Positions 17,310 to 26,396 of a stretch of DNA of 42,429 nucleotides are shown one piece after another. Made by a program: the position numbers and the translations under genes. Numbering within the stretch: position 1 is the stretch's first letter; each line of letters starts with the position of its first letter. Under the pieces are notes generated by a model that saw only the letters and a list, made by a program, of their open reading frames with translations, had not been told where the DNA came from and searched no databases. Source of the stretch: Herbaspirillum chlorophenolicum (GTDB taxonomy: Bacteria > Pseudomonadota > Gammaproteobacteria > Burkholderiales > Burkholderiaceae_D); the NCBI RefSeq assembly GCF_001189955.1, contig NZ_LFLT01000037.1:1-42429 (forward strand), in the 5' to 3' direction.

Positions 17310-17975
17310 TCAGAAATAGGGACGGTAGCGCGGGCGGCGCAAGGCATCGCCATGGTGCCCGGCCGCCGGCTGGGGCGACGCCGAACTCAGCAGCGAGATG
17401 GCGCGCTGGGCAATCTCCGGCGGCAGCCCGATGACATCCTGGCAAGCCTGTTCCATGCTTGCCGCCGAAGCAAACCCGGCTTCGGCGAAGCCGCCGCCGG
17501 CATCGTCCATGCATGCCAGTTGCGCCAGCACCTTCGCCACGCGCTGCTCACGCACCAGTGCACGCAAGGATTCGCCTTCGGCAAACAGGAAGGAGCGCAA
17601 ACGCGCCGGCGTGACTTGCCACATGCCGGCCACGCGCGCAGCACGCCAGTCGGCGGCGGGGTTGTCGAAGATGGCTGCGGCCAGTTTGCGCGCCCACGGC
17701 TTGCTGGCGTCGGCGGCACGCTCCATCTCGGGGCTGGCGTGCGCCTCCAGCGCCAGCGACCATACCGCGGGGCGCGTCTTGCCCGGCGCCAGGCGCGGGT
17801 GTGCGAGGCAGGAGAAACGCACGAAAGGCGGCACGGTAAAACTCTCCCCTTCTCGCAGCTCGATCGCCACGCCGCCGCTCTTGAGCGTGGCCGCACCCTT
17901 CCACATTTTCACGCGCGCGGGCGCGGCGAAGCGCAGTTCGCGCAGCAGCAAAGCGTGGTGGGTGACGATGGCCAT
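17310..17975 (-). CDS. AraC-family transcriptional regulator
   Basis: A 221-aa protein. The N-terminal ~110 residues look like a small beta-rich sensor part. The C-terminal half contains two helix-turn-helix units of AraC type: [44 protein letters not shown], then [25 protein letters not shown]. The frame is open to 18026 only with a CTG start, so the ATG at 17975 is used; the ribosome site is weak. It lies 95 bp upstream of hisC on the same strand, with no obvious link. Target genes are unknown. The gap between it and the Crp/Fnr gene is only ~80 bp. Confidence 0.75.
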   Translation of the reverse strand: MAIVTHHALLLRELRFAAPARVKMWKGAATLKSGGVAIELREGESFTVPPFVRFSCLAHPRLAPGKTRPAVWSLALEAHASPEMERAADASKPWARKLAAAIFDNPAADWRAARVAGMWQVTPARLRSFLFAEGESLRALVREQRVAKVLAQLACMDDAGGGFAEAGFASAASMEQACQDVIGLPPEIAQRAISLLSSASPQPAAGHHGDALRRPRYRPYF

Positions 17976-18057
17976 GAGCGTTGGAAGCGGAATATCGGTG
18001 ATGAATATTAAGCGAGCAAGCAGCAACAGACTGTCATTGCAGCGACCATGATACGGC

Positions 18058-18732
18058 TCATAACGAAGCCATGCCGAACGCGCGCAAGCCGTCGAGGTCG
18101 ACCACGCGGATGCTCTGGTAGGAAATCTCCACCAACCCCTGCCCGGCCAGCTTCCGCATGGCCTGGTTAACGCGCTGGCGCGACAAGCCCGTCAGCAGGC
18201 CGATCTCTTCCTGCGACAGTTCCAGCACGGGCGAGGTGCGCGGATACAGCATCGGATGGAACAGTTGGGCGATCGCTTGGGCCACGCGCGCGTCGACGCT
18301 AAGCAAGCGCTCGTTCTGCACGGTGGCGATGAACTGGCCCATGCGCTCGTTCAGTTGGCGGATCACGAAGGAGTTGAACGGCAGGCTCTCCGCCATCAGG
18401 CGGTGGAAAGTGTCGGCAGGCACCAGCATGATTTGCGAGGCGCGTACCGCAATCACGTCGTAGCGGCGCGCCTCGCGCTTGATCACGCTGCCCTCGCCGC
18501 ACCAGCCTCCTTCGGGCACGCCGGACAGCGTGCTGCTGCGCCCATCCACGCTGTAGACCGCGAGCTTGATCAGGCCCTCTTGCACACCAATCCAATACCC
18601 GGAGGCTTCGCCACGCCGGGCGATAAACGAGTCGGCCGCAAAGCGCACCAGCTGGGCGCTCGCCGCCGCCAGCCTGCGGTGTTCGCCGGACAGCGCACAG
18701 AACCAGTCATGCTGCGATAATTGTTGCTCCAT
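18058..18732 (-). CDS. Crp/Fnr-family transcriptional regulator
   Basis: A 224-aa protein with an N-terminal cyclic-nucleotide-binding-like beta barrel (~20-125, including GYWIGVQEGLIKLAVYS and GGWCGEGSVI) and a C-terminal winged helix with LSQEEIGLLTGLSRQRVNQAMRKLAGQGLVEI. No N-terminal cysteine cluster of the FNR type is present. The start at 18732 gives the family N-terminus (MEQQLSQHDWF); the 51 residues upstream are not protein-like. It is divergent from the acyl-CoA ligase at 18911 across 178 bp, an arrangement that suggests it controls that gene. Effector unknown. Confidence 0.9.
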   Translation of the reverse strand: MEQQLSQHDWFCALSGEHRRLAAASAQLVRFAADSFIARRGEASGYWIGVQEGLIKLAVYSVDGRSSTLSGVPEGGWCGEGSVIKREARRYDVIAVRASQIMLVPADTFHRLMAESLPFNSFVIRQLNERMGQFIATVQNERLLSVDARVAQAIAQLFHPMLYPRTSPVLELSQEEIGLLTGLSRQRVNQAMRKLAGQGLVEISYQSIRVVDLDGLRAFGMASL

Positions 18733-18910
18733 CCCCGATGCCGTTGCCTGTCGATATGCAATGATTGTCGCACGAGCGCCCTGTCGCCTTGATGACAAAG
18801 CGCAAACGCCGTCGATGCTACCCTGCTCGCCAGCAGCCGCACATCCATAAAAAGAGATGGAACGGCAGGCATACGAACAATGCAAAACGCACCATCAGGA
18901 GACAAGCACC

Positions 18911-20551
18911 ATGGCAGATTTCGATACCGGCCTCGGCCGTAACGCCGCCAATCATGCGGCACTCACTCCCCTCGATTTCATCGCGCGCACCGCCGAGGTA
19001 TATGGGCAGCGCCTGGCTATCGCGCACGGCAAGCTGCGCCAGAACTGGGACGAGACCTACCGCCGCACGCGTCGCCTGGCCAGCGCCTTGCACAAGCTCG
19101 GCGTGGGCAAGAACGACACCGTGGCGGTGATGCTGCCCAACACGCCGGCCATGGTGGAAGCCCACTTCGGCGTGCCGATGACGGGCGCGGTGTTGAACGC
19201 GCTCAACATCCGGCTCGACATCGAATCGATCGCCTTCATGCTGCGCCATGGCGAAGCCAGAGTGCTGCTGATCGACAGCGAATTCGCCGCGATGGCGTAC
19301 CAGCTCAAGGAACAATTGCCGGCGCTGAATATCGTAGAAGTCTATGACGAACTGGGTCCGCCGCCGGTGGCCGGCGAACGCTTCGGCGACTACGAATACG
19401 AGACCCTGCTGGCCGGCGGCGATGAAAATTTCGCCTGGCAATTGCCGGCCGACGAATGGGATGCGATCGCGCTGAACTACACCTCGGGCACCACGGGCGA
19501 TCCCAAAGGCGTGGTCTATCACCATCGCGGCGCGGCCATCAATGCGATTTCCAATATCCTCGAATGGGACATGCCCAAGCATCCGGTCTACCTGTGGACG
19601 CTGCCCATGTTCCACTGCAACGGCTGGTGCTTCCCCTGGACGGTAGCCGCGCGCGCGGGCGTGAACGTGTGCCTGCGCAAGTTCGAGCCCAAGCTGGTGT
19701 TCGACCTGATCCGCGAACATGGCATCAGCCACTACTGCGCCGCGCCCATCGTGCATGCCGCGCTGGCCAACGCACCCGAGAGCTGGCGCGACGGCATCCG
19801 CGGCCCGGTGCGCGGCATGGTCGCGGGCGCGCCGCCGCCGGCCGCGGTGCTGGCGAAGATGGAAGCCATGCAGTTCGACCTGGCGCACGTGTATGGCCTG
19901 ACCGAAGTCTACGGCCCGGCGGCGGTGTGCGCCGAGCAGGACGACTGGGCCGGCAAGACGGTGGATGAACGTGCGGTGCTGAAGTCGCGCCAGGGCGTGC
20001 GCTACCACCTGCAGTCAGGCGTGACCGTGCTGTCGCCCGAGACCATGGAAGCGGTGAAGGCCGATGGCGAGGAAATCGGCGAGATCATGTTTCGCGGCAA
20101 CATCTGCATGAAGGGTTACCTGAAGAACGACAAGGCCACGCAGGAAGCCTTCGCCGGCGGCTGGTTCCATACCGGCGACCTCGGCGTGATCAATCCCGAC
20201 GGCTACATCAAGATCAAGGATCGCAGCAAGGACATCATCATCTCCGGCGGCGAGAACATTTCCAGCGTCGAGGTGGAAGATGTGCTGTACCGCCATCCGG
20301 CGGTGCTGGCTGCGGCGGTGGTGGCGCAGCCGGACGAGAAATGGGGCGAGACGCCATGCGCCTTCGTCGAGCTGAAGGACGACGCGCAAGTCGACGCGCA
20401 AGCCCTGATCGATTTCTGCAAGGTCCACCTGGCCGGCTTCAAGGTACCCAAGGCGATCTACTTCGGCCCGCTGCCCAAGACTTCCACCGGCAAGATCCAG
20501 AAATTCGAACTGCGCAAGCGCATGAAGTCCGACAGCGCCATCGACGTCTGA
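18911..20551 (+). CDS. AMP-dependent acyl-CoA ligase (fatty acid / methylthiopropionate type)
   Basis: A 546-aa ANL-superfamily enzyme that activates a carboxylic acid with ATP and CoA. Motifs in order: YTSGTTGDPKGVVYHH (P-loop), GLTEVYGP (adenine-binding), GWFHTGDLG, DRSKDIIISGGENISS (hinge and core A8), and KTSTGKIQK with the catalytic lysine near the C-terminus. The pattern is like the AlkK/DmdB group (medium-chain or 3-methylthiopropionate ligases). The ATG at 18911 follows aggagacaagcacc; the frame is open 54 nt further upstream. The divergent Crp/Fnr gene is its likely regulator. Exact substrate not decided. Confidence 0.93.
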   Translation: MADFDTGLGRNAANHAALTPLDFIARTAEVYGQRLAIAHGKLRQNWDETYRRTRRLASALHKLGVGKNDTVAVMLPNTPAMVEAHFGVPMTGAVLNALNIRLDIESIAFMLRHGEARVLLIDSEFAAMAYQLKEQLPALNIVEVYDELGPPPVAGERFGDYEYETLLAGGDENFAWQLPADEWDAIALNYTSGTTGDPKGVVYHHRGAAINAISNILEWDMPKHPVYLWTLPMFHCNGWCFPWTVAARAGVNVCLRKFEPKLVFDLIREHGISHYCAAPIVHAALANAPESWRDGIRGPVRGMVAGAPPPAAVLAKMEAMQFDLAHVYGLTEVYGPAAVCAEQDDWAGKTVDERAVLKSRQGVRYHLQSGVTVLSPETMEAVKADGEEIGEIMFRGNICMKGYLKNDKATQEAFAGGWFHTGDLGVINPDGYIKIKDRSKDIIISGGENISSVEVEDVLYRHPAVLAAAVVAQPDEKWGETPCAFVELKDDAQVDAQALIDFCKVHLAGFKVPKAIYFGPLPKTSTGKIQKFELRKRMKSDSAIDV

Positions 20552-20602
20552 AGCGATGCGAGGGCAATGCACGGGAGATCCCTCTTTTTCATGTTCTTCC
20601 GC

Positions 20603-21892
20603 TCAATGGCGCGGCGAGGGGACCAGCGTATCTGATGCGGCACCGGCATTGTAGGGCTTTTTGTGGCCGGGATTGGCGGCAGGCGCCTCCGTTGCTTTCA
20701 CCGGCCTTTTGGCGATAACGGCCGGGTAGCCTTCATACGTCTTCAACGGAATCCAGCGCTGCCCCTGCCCCTCGTAGACCGTGAAGATGGGGGTGCGCGG
20801 ATCGCCATCCGGCTCAAAAGCCACCACGCCCGTCAATCCCTTGAAGACGATCTTGTGCAGCGTGCCGATCAGCGTGCGCGGGTTGGTGCTGTTGGCCTGG
20901 CGCATCGCCGCCACCACCACCTGCGCGGCATCGTAGGCGAACGGCGTCGTGCCGTAGATATTGAGGCCGAAACGCTGGTGGTACTCTTCCTCGAAACGCT
21001 GCCAGCCTTGCATGTCCTGGGTCGGCATGCCGGATTCAACCGCCACCACGCCGTTGGCCGCCGAGCGTGCGGCGATCAGGTAAGTGGCCCCAGCCACGCC
21101 GCTGGACGCCAGCAAGAGGCGCATGCCGCCGCCTTCCTGCTGGATGAGCTGGGCCAGCAATACCGCCTGTGCACTATAGCCGCCGAAGAACAATGCGTCG
21201 GCGCCGCGCTGCTTCATATTGCGGATCATCTGCCGCAAGTCGCTGGTATAGCTGACGCGTTCATGCGCGACGATCTTGAGCCCGTCCGCCAGGCCTGCAT
21301 GCTCGATGACGCTGGCAGCAAGGCCAACGCCAAACATGGAGCCGTTATCCACCACCCCGAGACGGCGCACGTTCATGCTCCGCATGACATAGTCGACCAG
21401 GTAAGCAGCGGCATGGTCGTCGCGCCCGACCATGCGGAAAAAACCGGTGCTGCCCTGCTCACTCAACAAAGCCGCACTCGCCGCCGGTGTGATCATCGGC
21501 ACGCCGGCATCGGAATAGATCTTGGCAACGGCTTGCGTGGTGGTGGAGTTGGACGTGCCGATCACCGCCACCACGCCGGCCTGCAGCAATTGCCTGGCAA
21601 CCGCCACCGCGGTCTCGGGATCGTTGCGGTCATCCTGGCGCAGCAGGCGGAAAAAGACGCGCTGGTTGCCGATCCTGATTTGCTGGCGGTTGATCTCGCC
21701 CAGCGCCATGTCGGCGGCATTGGCCATGCTTTTGCCGAAGGTCTCCGATACGCCGCTCAAGGCTCCGGAAAATCCGATCAGCACGGTCTTCTCCTGGCCA
21801 TCGGCATCCGCTGCAGCCAGGCCTGGCAACGGTAACAGGAAGGCGAGCACAACGAATGCGATGCGCTTGGCGGAAGAATAAACGCGGAACAT
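20603..21892 (-). CDS. Orphan ABC-type periplasmic binding protein (branched-chain amino acid / Leu-Ile-Val family)
   Basis: A 429-aa exported protein with an N-terminal signal peptide (MFRVYSSAKRIAFVVLAFLL, ending near GLAAA-DA) and the type I periplasmic binding fold: KTVLIGFSGALSG at the N-terminus, GTSNSTTTQAV, PMITPAAS, FFRMVGRDD and YGTTPFAYDAAQV. ATGs at 21898 and 21892 compete; 21892 has GGAG six bases before it, whereas for 21898 the site would abut the start, so 21892 is chosen. No permease or ATPase gene is near, so it must use a distant transporter or act as a sensor input. The tail after residue ~395 is low-complexity. Ligand unknown. Confidence 0.88.
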   Translation of the reverse strand: MFRVYSSAKRIAFVVLAFLLPLPGLAAADADGQEKTVLIGFSGALSGVSETFGKSMANAADMALGEINRQQIRIGNQRVFFRLLRQDDRNDPETAVAVARQLLQAGVVAVIGTSNSTTTQAVAKIYSDAGVPMITPAASAALLSEQGSTGFFRMVGRDDHAAAYLVDYVMRSMNVRRLGVVDNGSMFGVGLAASVIEHAGLADGLKIVAHERVSYTSDLRQMIRNMKQRGADALFFGGYSAQAVLLAQLIQQEGGGMRLLLASSGVAGATYLIAARSAANGVVAVESGMPTQDMQGWQRFEEEYHQRFGLNIYGTTPFAYDAAQVVVAAMRQANSTNPRTLIGTLHKIVFKGLTGVVAFEPDGDPRTPIFTVYEGQGQRWIPLKTYEGYPAVIAKRPVKATEAPAANPGHKKPYNAGAASDTLVPSPRH

Positions 21893-22060
21893 GTACATCT
21901 CCGAAACCCGGTCGACAGCACACACCTGGCAGTTTGGGATGGGTGGCGGACCGACCTGAAAAGCAAGAAAGGTAGCCGTTGGGTAACAGCAAGAATACGC
22001 CTTGCAAAAATATTTTGAAAATATCGAACTGGATCGAAAAAAACATTGCCATCAGAAAAC

Positions 22061-22086
22061 AAAAACGGAGCCGAAGCTCCGTTTTT
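22061..22086. terminator. Bidirectional intrinsic terminator after the symporter gene
   Basis: A perfect 11-bp stem, aaaaacggagc (22061-22071) and gctccgttttt (22076-22086), with a cgaa loop. On the minus strand it follows the stop of the gene at 22131 by 45 bp. Confidence 0.88.
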
Positions 22087-22130
22087 GCAACGTCAGCCCA
22101 CGACACGGGCGACCAAAATAAGACAACCGC

Positions 22131-23045
22131 TCAATCGCGCGGAGGACGTCCGCGCCAGTAGCCGGCCAGCAGCGAACCCGACAGGTTGTGCCAGACCGAG
22201 AACAATGCGCCCGGCAACGCCGCCACCGGCGTGAAATACAGCTTGCCCAGCGCCGCCGCCAGGCCGGAGTTCTGCATGCCGACCTCGATGGCCAGCGTGC
22301 GGCAGACGGCCTCGTCGAAGCCCAGCAAACGGCCGCCCCAATAACCGCCCAGCAAACCCAGGCCGTTATGCAGGATCACGCCTACCAGCACCACCAGGCC
22401 GACCGAAGCGATGCTGGCCTGGCTGCCGGCCACCACGGCCGCGATGATCAGCAGGATCGCCACCATCGACACCAGCGACAGGTAAGGTTCGATACGGCGG
22501 ATGAAGCCGCCGGCGAAGATATTGAGCACCAGGCCGACCACAATCGGCACCACCACGATCTGCACGATGGACATCAGCATCGCATGTGCGTCGAAGTGGA
22601 TCGATGCATCCACATACAGCTCGGTCAGCATCGGCGTGGCGAATACCGATACCAGCGCCGACAGCGTGGAAATGGTGACCGACAGTGCGACGTCGCCGCG
22701 CGAGAGATAGATCATCACGTTGGAAGCGGTGCCGGAAGCGACACTGCCCACCAGCACCATGCCGGCGGTGAGGTCGGGCGGCATGCGCAGCACCTTAGCG
22801 ATGACCCACGCTGCCAGCGGCATGACCAGGTAATGCAGGACGATGCCGGCGGCCACTGGCGCCGGACGTTTGATGATGCGCTTGAAGTCGTCGACCGTCA
22901 GCGTCACGCCCATGGTCAGCATGATCAGGGTCAGCAGCTGGGTGACGTATTTGCCGATCGGCGTAAAGGTCGGCGGGGTGAAATAGGCTGCGGCAGAAAG
23001 CAGCAGCGCCCACACTGGGAACAGGCGGGTAATGGTTGCAAGCAT
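22131..23045 (-). CDS. Bile acid:sodium symporter (BASS) family transporter
   Basis: A 304-aa inner-membrane protein with about nine to ten spans. BASS-family features include [19 protein letters not shown] near residues 30-50, [57 protein letters not shown] (the GT-x-SN crossing segment), and the later [14 protein letters not shown] crossing. In bacteria such proteins carry diverse organic anions (pantothenate, pyruvate, keto acids) with sodium, so the bile-acid name is only a family label. The ATG at 23045 gives the family N-terminus; 40 extra residues upstream are open but unlikely. A single-gene unit, ended by the hairpin at 22061. Confidence 0.9.
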   Translation of the reverse strand: MLATITRLFPVWALLLSAAAYFTPPTFTPIGKYVTQLLTLIMLTMGVTLTVDDFKRIIKRPAPVAAGIVLHYLVMPLAAWVIAKVLRMPPDLTAGMVLVGSVASGTASNVMIYLSRGDVALSVTISTLSALVSVFATPMLTELYVDASIHFDAHAMLMSIVQIVVVPIVVGLVLNIFAGGFIRRIEPYLSLVSMVAILLIIAAVVAGSQASIASVGLVVLVGVILHNGLGLLGGYWGGRLLGFDEAVCRTLAIEVGMQNSGLAAALGKLYFTPVAALPGALFSVWHNLSGSLLAGYWRGRPPRD

Positions 23046-23308
23046 GATTGAATCCGGATGAGTAAGTACTGTCCCTGTCCTTCGTGAAAAGGCATGGGAG
23101 GCGCGTGTAGTGATAAGAATGATCGCGGGTTGCGCGGACAACAGACAGGTGGGTTCGGCTCGCACCCGATGCGGTGGCGGCCTCTTCTCGTTATGGCGCC
23201 TTGTGGGCGCAAGGGCGTGATTTTACCCGCGCACGGAAAATCCTGCCGGCGCCGGGGATTGCTTGCCGAGGCAGCAACACGCCGGACGGAATCGTTTGGC
23301 GTTGATTC

Positions 23309-23599
23309 TCAGGAAACCTTGTCACACTTGAACGTGATCAGCGCCTTGGGCGGCAGGAAACCGACCACACCCTCGGAGCGTTCGCTGCCGACCACGCGCA
23401 TGCGCCCGCCGAGGTTCTTGCAATAGGTATCGGCCTGCTGCAACCCCAGGATGGCCACGCCATCATTGCCGTGCCAGCGCGAGCTGGCGGTGAGCATGTA
23501 GGTGTCCTTGTCCAGTTGCGTCACGGGTCCGGACGAGGCGCACGCCGCCAATAGCAGTGGCGCTGCCATCATGCACGCCATCCCATATCGCTGATTCAT
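23309..23599 (-). CDS. Small lipoprotein of unknown function
   Basis: 96 aa. A lipoprotein signal peptide with lipobox L-A-A-C (C20) follows MNQRYGMACMMAAPLL, so the protein should be lipid-anchored in the envelope. The mature part has two cysteines (in DTYCKN and TFKCDKVS) that could pair, and a short beta-rich character (TYMLTASSRWHGNDGVAI). GGGAG five bases before the ATG at 23599 favours this start over the one at 23611. Not recognised as a named family. The 263-bp gap to the symporter (23046-23308) shows nothing I can name. Confidence 0.75.
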   Translation of the reverse strand: MNQRYGMACMMAAPLLLAACASSGPVTQLDKDTYMLTASSRWHGNDGVAILGLQQADTYCKNLGGRMRVVGSERSEGVVGFLPPKALITFKCDKVS

Positions 23600-23723
23600 T
23601 GCCGCTCCCATGGTGCTCTTATCTTGCGACGATGTTAGCGACGTGCGGTGATGGCGTCATGTGTCCCTACAACTCTTTACATCGGCAGTACTGCATCATG
23701 CGTGCGGAAATGACGGCGTAAAA

Positions 23724-23750
23724 AAACGCCGCTGAACATCAGCGGCGTTT
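23724..23750 (-). terminator. Intrinsic terminator after ettA
   Basis: Stem aaacgccgctg (23724-23734) and cagcggcgttt (23740-23750) with a 5-base loop. On the minus strand it is followed by a long T run (complement of 23718-23726), 19 bp after the ettA stop. Confidence 0.88.
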
Positions 23751-23769
23751 CATCAACACAAAAGCAGGA

Positions 23770-25437
23770 TCAGCGCGTCACCGGCTTGTAGCGGATGCGC
23801 TTGGGCTTGGCGGCTTCCTCGCCCAGGCGCTTCTTCTTGTCCGCCTCGTACTCCTGATAGTTGCCGTCGAAGAAGCTGACTTGCGAATCGCCTTCGAACG
23901 CGATGATGTGCGTGGCGATACGGTCCAGGAACCAGCGATCGTGGGAGATCACCAGCACGGTGCCGGCGAATTCCAGCAACGCGTCTTCCAGCGCGCGCAG
24001 GGTTTCCACGTCGAGGTCGTTGGACGGTTCATCCAGCAGCAGCACGTTGCCACCCTGCAGCAGGGTCTTGGCCAGGTGCAGGCGGCCGCGTTCGCCGCCG
24101 GACAGGTTGCCGACGATCTTCTGCTGGTCGCCGCCCTTGAAGTTGAAGCGGCCCAGATAGGCGCGCGATGGCATTTCGAAACGGCCCACGGTCAGGATAT
24201 CGGCGCCGCCGGCGACGTCTTCAAACACGGTCTTCTTGTTTTCCAGATCTTCGCGCGACTGGTCGACCAGCGAAATCTTGACGGTAGGGCCGAGCACCAG
24301 TTCGCCGCTGTCCGGCTGTTCGCGGCCCGCCAGCATGCGGAACAAGGTCGATTTACCGGCGCCGTTGGGGCCGATGATGCCGACAATCGCGCCGGCCGGG
24401 ATCTTGAAGTTGAGGTTATCGATCAGCAAACGATCGCCATAGCCCTTGCTGACATTCTTGAACTCGATGACTTCATTGCCCAGGCGCTCGGCCACTGGAA
24501 TGAAGATTTCCTGGGTCTCGTTGCGCTTCTGGTATTCGTGTTCGGAGAGTTCGTTGAAGCGGGCCAGGCGCGCCTTGCTCTTGGCCTGGCGGCCCTTCGG
24601 ATTCTGGCGCACCCATTCCAGTTCCTTGGCGATGGTTTTCTGGCGTGCCGATTCGCTGGACTCTTCCTGCTTCAGGCGCGCTTCTTTCTGCTCCAGCCAG
24701 GACGAATAATTGCCCTTCCATGGAATGCCGTGGCCGCGGTCCAGTTCCAGGATCCACTCGGCGGCGTTGTCGAGGAAGTAGCGATCGTGGGTGATGGCGA
24801 CGACGGTGCCGGGGAAGCGTTGCAGGAACTGCTCCAGCCAGTCCACCGATTCGGCGTCCAGGTGGTTGGTAGGCTCGTCCAGCAACAGCATGTCGGGCTT
24901 GGACAGCAGCAGCTTGCACAGCGCCACGCGGCGCTTTTCACCACCCGACAGCACACCGACCTTGGCATCCCACGGCGGCAGGCGCAACGCGTCGGCGGCC
25001 ATTTCCAGCTGCTGGTTCAGGCTGTTGCCGTCGGCGGCGGCGATGATCGCCTCCAGGCGCGCCTGCTCGGTGGCCAGCGCGTCGAAATCGGCGTCTTCCT
25101 CGGCATAGGCGGCGTAGACGGCATCCAGCTTGGCCTGGGCTTCGAACACTTCGCCCAGCGCGCTCTCGACTTCCTGGCGCACGGTCTTCTCGGCATCCAG
25201 CTGCGGTTCCTGCGGCAGGTAGCCGATGTTGAGATTGGGCATCGGGATCGCTTCGCCTTCGATCTCCTTGTCGATGCCGGCCATGATCTTGAGCAGGGTC
25301 GACTTGCCGGAGCCGTTCAGGCCCAGCACGCCGATCTTGGCACCGGGGAAGAAGGACAGCGAGATGTCCTTCAGGATCTGCCGCTTCGGCGGCACGATCT
25401 TGCCGACGCGGTTCATAGTGAATACGTATTGAGCCAT
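23770..25437 (-). CDS. ettA: Energy-dependent translational throttle protein EttA (ABC-F)
   Basis: A 555-aa soluble ABC-F ATPase that binds the ribosomal E site and gates entry into elongation according to the ATP/ADP ratio. It has two ABC domains: Walker A GLNGSGKST, signature LSGGEKRRVA and Walker B LLLDEPTNHLD in the first; GPNGAGKST, LSGGERGRLH and LLLDEPSNDLD in the second. Between them lie the arm and the basic linker (ARQKTIAKELEWVRQNPKGRQAKSKARLARF) typical of EttA. The N-terminus MAQYVFTMNRVGKIVPPKRQILKDISLSF is the family one, fixing the start at 25437. Length as usual (~555). Single-gene unit with its own terminator. Confidence 0.97.
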   Translation of the reverse strand: MAQYVFTMNRVGKIVPPKRQILKDISLSFFPGAKIGVLGLNGSGKSTLLKIMAGIDKEIEGEAIPMPNLNIGYLPQEPQLDAEKTVRQEVESALGEVFEAQAKLDAVYAAYAEEDADFDALATEQARLEAIIAAADGNSLNQQLEMAADALRLPPWDAKVGVLSGGEKRRVALCKLLLSKPDMLLLDEPTNHLDAESVDWLEQFLQRFPGTVVAITHDRYFLDNAAEWILELDRGHGIPWKGNYSSWLEQKEARLKQEESSESARQKTIAKELEWVRQNPKGRQAKSKARLARFNELSEHEYQKRNETQEIFIPVAERLGNEVIEFKNVSKGYGDRLLIDNLNFKIPAGAIVGIIGPNGAGKSTLFRMLAGREQPDSGELVLGPTVKISLVDQSREDLENKKTVFEDVAGGADILTVGRFEMPSRAYLGRFNFKGGDQQKIVGNLSGGERGRLHLAKTLLQGGNVLLLDEPSNDLDVETLRALEDALLEFAGTVLVISHDRWFLDRIATHIIAFEGDSQVSFFDGNYQEYEADKKKRLGEEAAKPKRIRYKPVTR

Positions 25438-25471
25438 GTTTACGATGCCAAAGAAAGAAATGATGGGTGTG

Positions 25472-26344
25472 CTAGGCAGTTTGCGCACGGGTGCGCCAGA
25501 AGCGCCACAAGCCTTCCGCGGAGTATACCGCGAGCGCCAGCCAGATCACGCTAAAACCGATCGCGCGATCGCCCGCGAAGGGCTCGTCGTAAATCAGCAC
25601 GCCGGTCAGCAACTGGATGGTAGGCGAAATGTATTGCAACAAACCCAACAGCGACAGTGGAATGCGGCGCGCTGCCCGGGCGAACAATAGCAGCGGCACC
25701 GCCGTCACCGGCCCCGACAGCACCAGCAAGGCCTGCGCCCCCAGCGAGGCGTTGAGGAAACTGTTGCTGCCGCGCCAGGTATCGATGCCGAGGATGGCCA
25801 GTACCAGCGGCAGCAGCATCAGCGTCTCCAGCGACAAGCCTTCCAGCGCGCCCAGTTGCGCGGTCTTGCGCAGCAAGCCATAGAGCCCGAAGGTCGCCGC
25901 GATGATCAGGCCGATCCACGGCAGGCTGCCGTTGGCGATGGTCAGCCACAGCACCGCCCCCAGCGCCAGCACCACTGCCAGCCACTGCAACGGCCGCATG
26001 CGTTCCTTCAGGATCAGGTAGCCCAGCAAGACGCTCACCAGCGGGCTCATGAAATAGCCCAGGCTGGTGTCGACGATGCGCCCGGCGTTGACCGCCCAGA
26101 CATACAAGGTCCAGTTGCCCGACAGCAGCAGCGCCGAGAACAGGAAACCCAGCAGCACGCGCGGCTGTTGCGCCGCCTGTTTCAGCCACGCCCACTGGCG
26201 GCGCCACACCAGCACGCCGGTGAGAAAGATGAAGGACCAGAACAGGCGATGGATGACGATATCGAAGGAGGGAATCTCCTTGAGCATCTTGAAGTAAAGC
26301 GGGAACAGCCCCCACAGCAGGAAACTGGAAATGGCGTAGAGCAT
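25472..26344 (-). CDS. rarD: EamA-family transporter RarD
   Basis: A 290-aa inner-membrane protein with ten predicted spans made of two EamA repeats. The start LYAISSFLLWGLFPLYFKMLKEIPSFDIVIHRLFWSFIF and the later NWTLYVWAVNAGRIVDTSLGYFMSPLVSVLLGYLILKERM are diagnostic of RarD. Family members are linked to chloramphenicol sensitivity in E. coli and otherwise uncharacterised as permeases. It lies 34 bp upstream of ettA on the same strand, so the two could share a transcript, and 52 bp from the Bcr-type gene upstream. Confidence 0.92.
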   Translation of the reverse strand: MLYAISSFLLWGLFPLYFKMLKEIPSFDIVIHRLFWSFIFLTGVLVWRRQWAWLKQAAQQPRVLLGFLFSALLLSGNWTLYVWAVNAGRIVDTSLGYFMSPLVSVLLGYLILKERMRPLQWLAVVLALGAVLWLTIANGSLPWIGLIIAATFGLYGLLRKTAQLGALEGLSLETLMLLPLVLAILGIDTWRGSNSFLNASLGAQALLVLSGPVTAVPLLLFARAARRIPLSLLGLLQYISPTIQLLTGVLIYDEPFAGDRAIGFSVIWLALAVYSAEGLWRFWRTRAQTA

Positions 26345-26396
26345 CGCGGAACAGGAATCTTATAGTTAGGTCGTTTTGTCTTATCCGTGACGATGC

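Noticed and set aside
18789..18819. TTGATG...GATGCT as promoter of the acyl-CoA ligase or an FNR box
   Set aside because: The spacing is 19 bp and the -10 match is poor; only half of an FNR-type dyad is present.
20552..20602. Terminator between the acyl-CoA ligase and the binding-protein gene
   Set aside because: Only GGGA/TCCC with a two-base loop before tcttttt; too weak to call.
23881..25554. 557-aa + strand open frame opposite ettA
   Set aside because: ettA has every ABC-F motif; the opposite frame has no recognisable domain and shows shadow composition.
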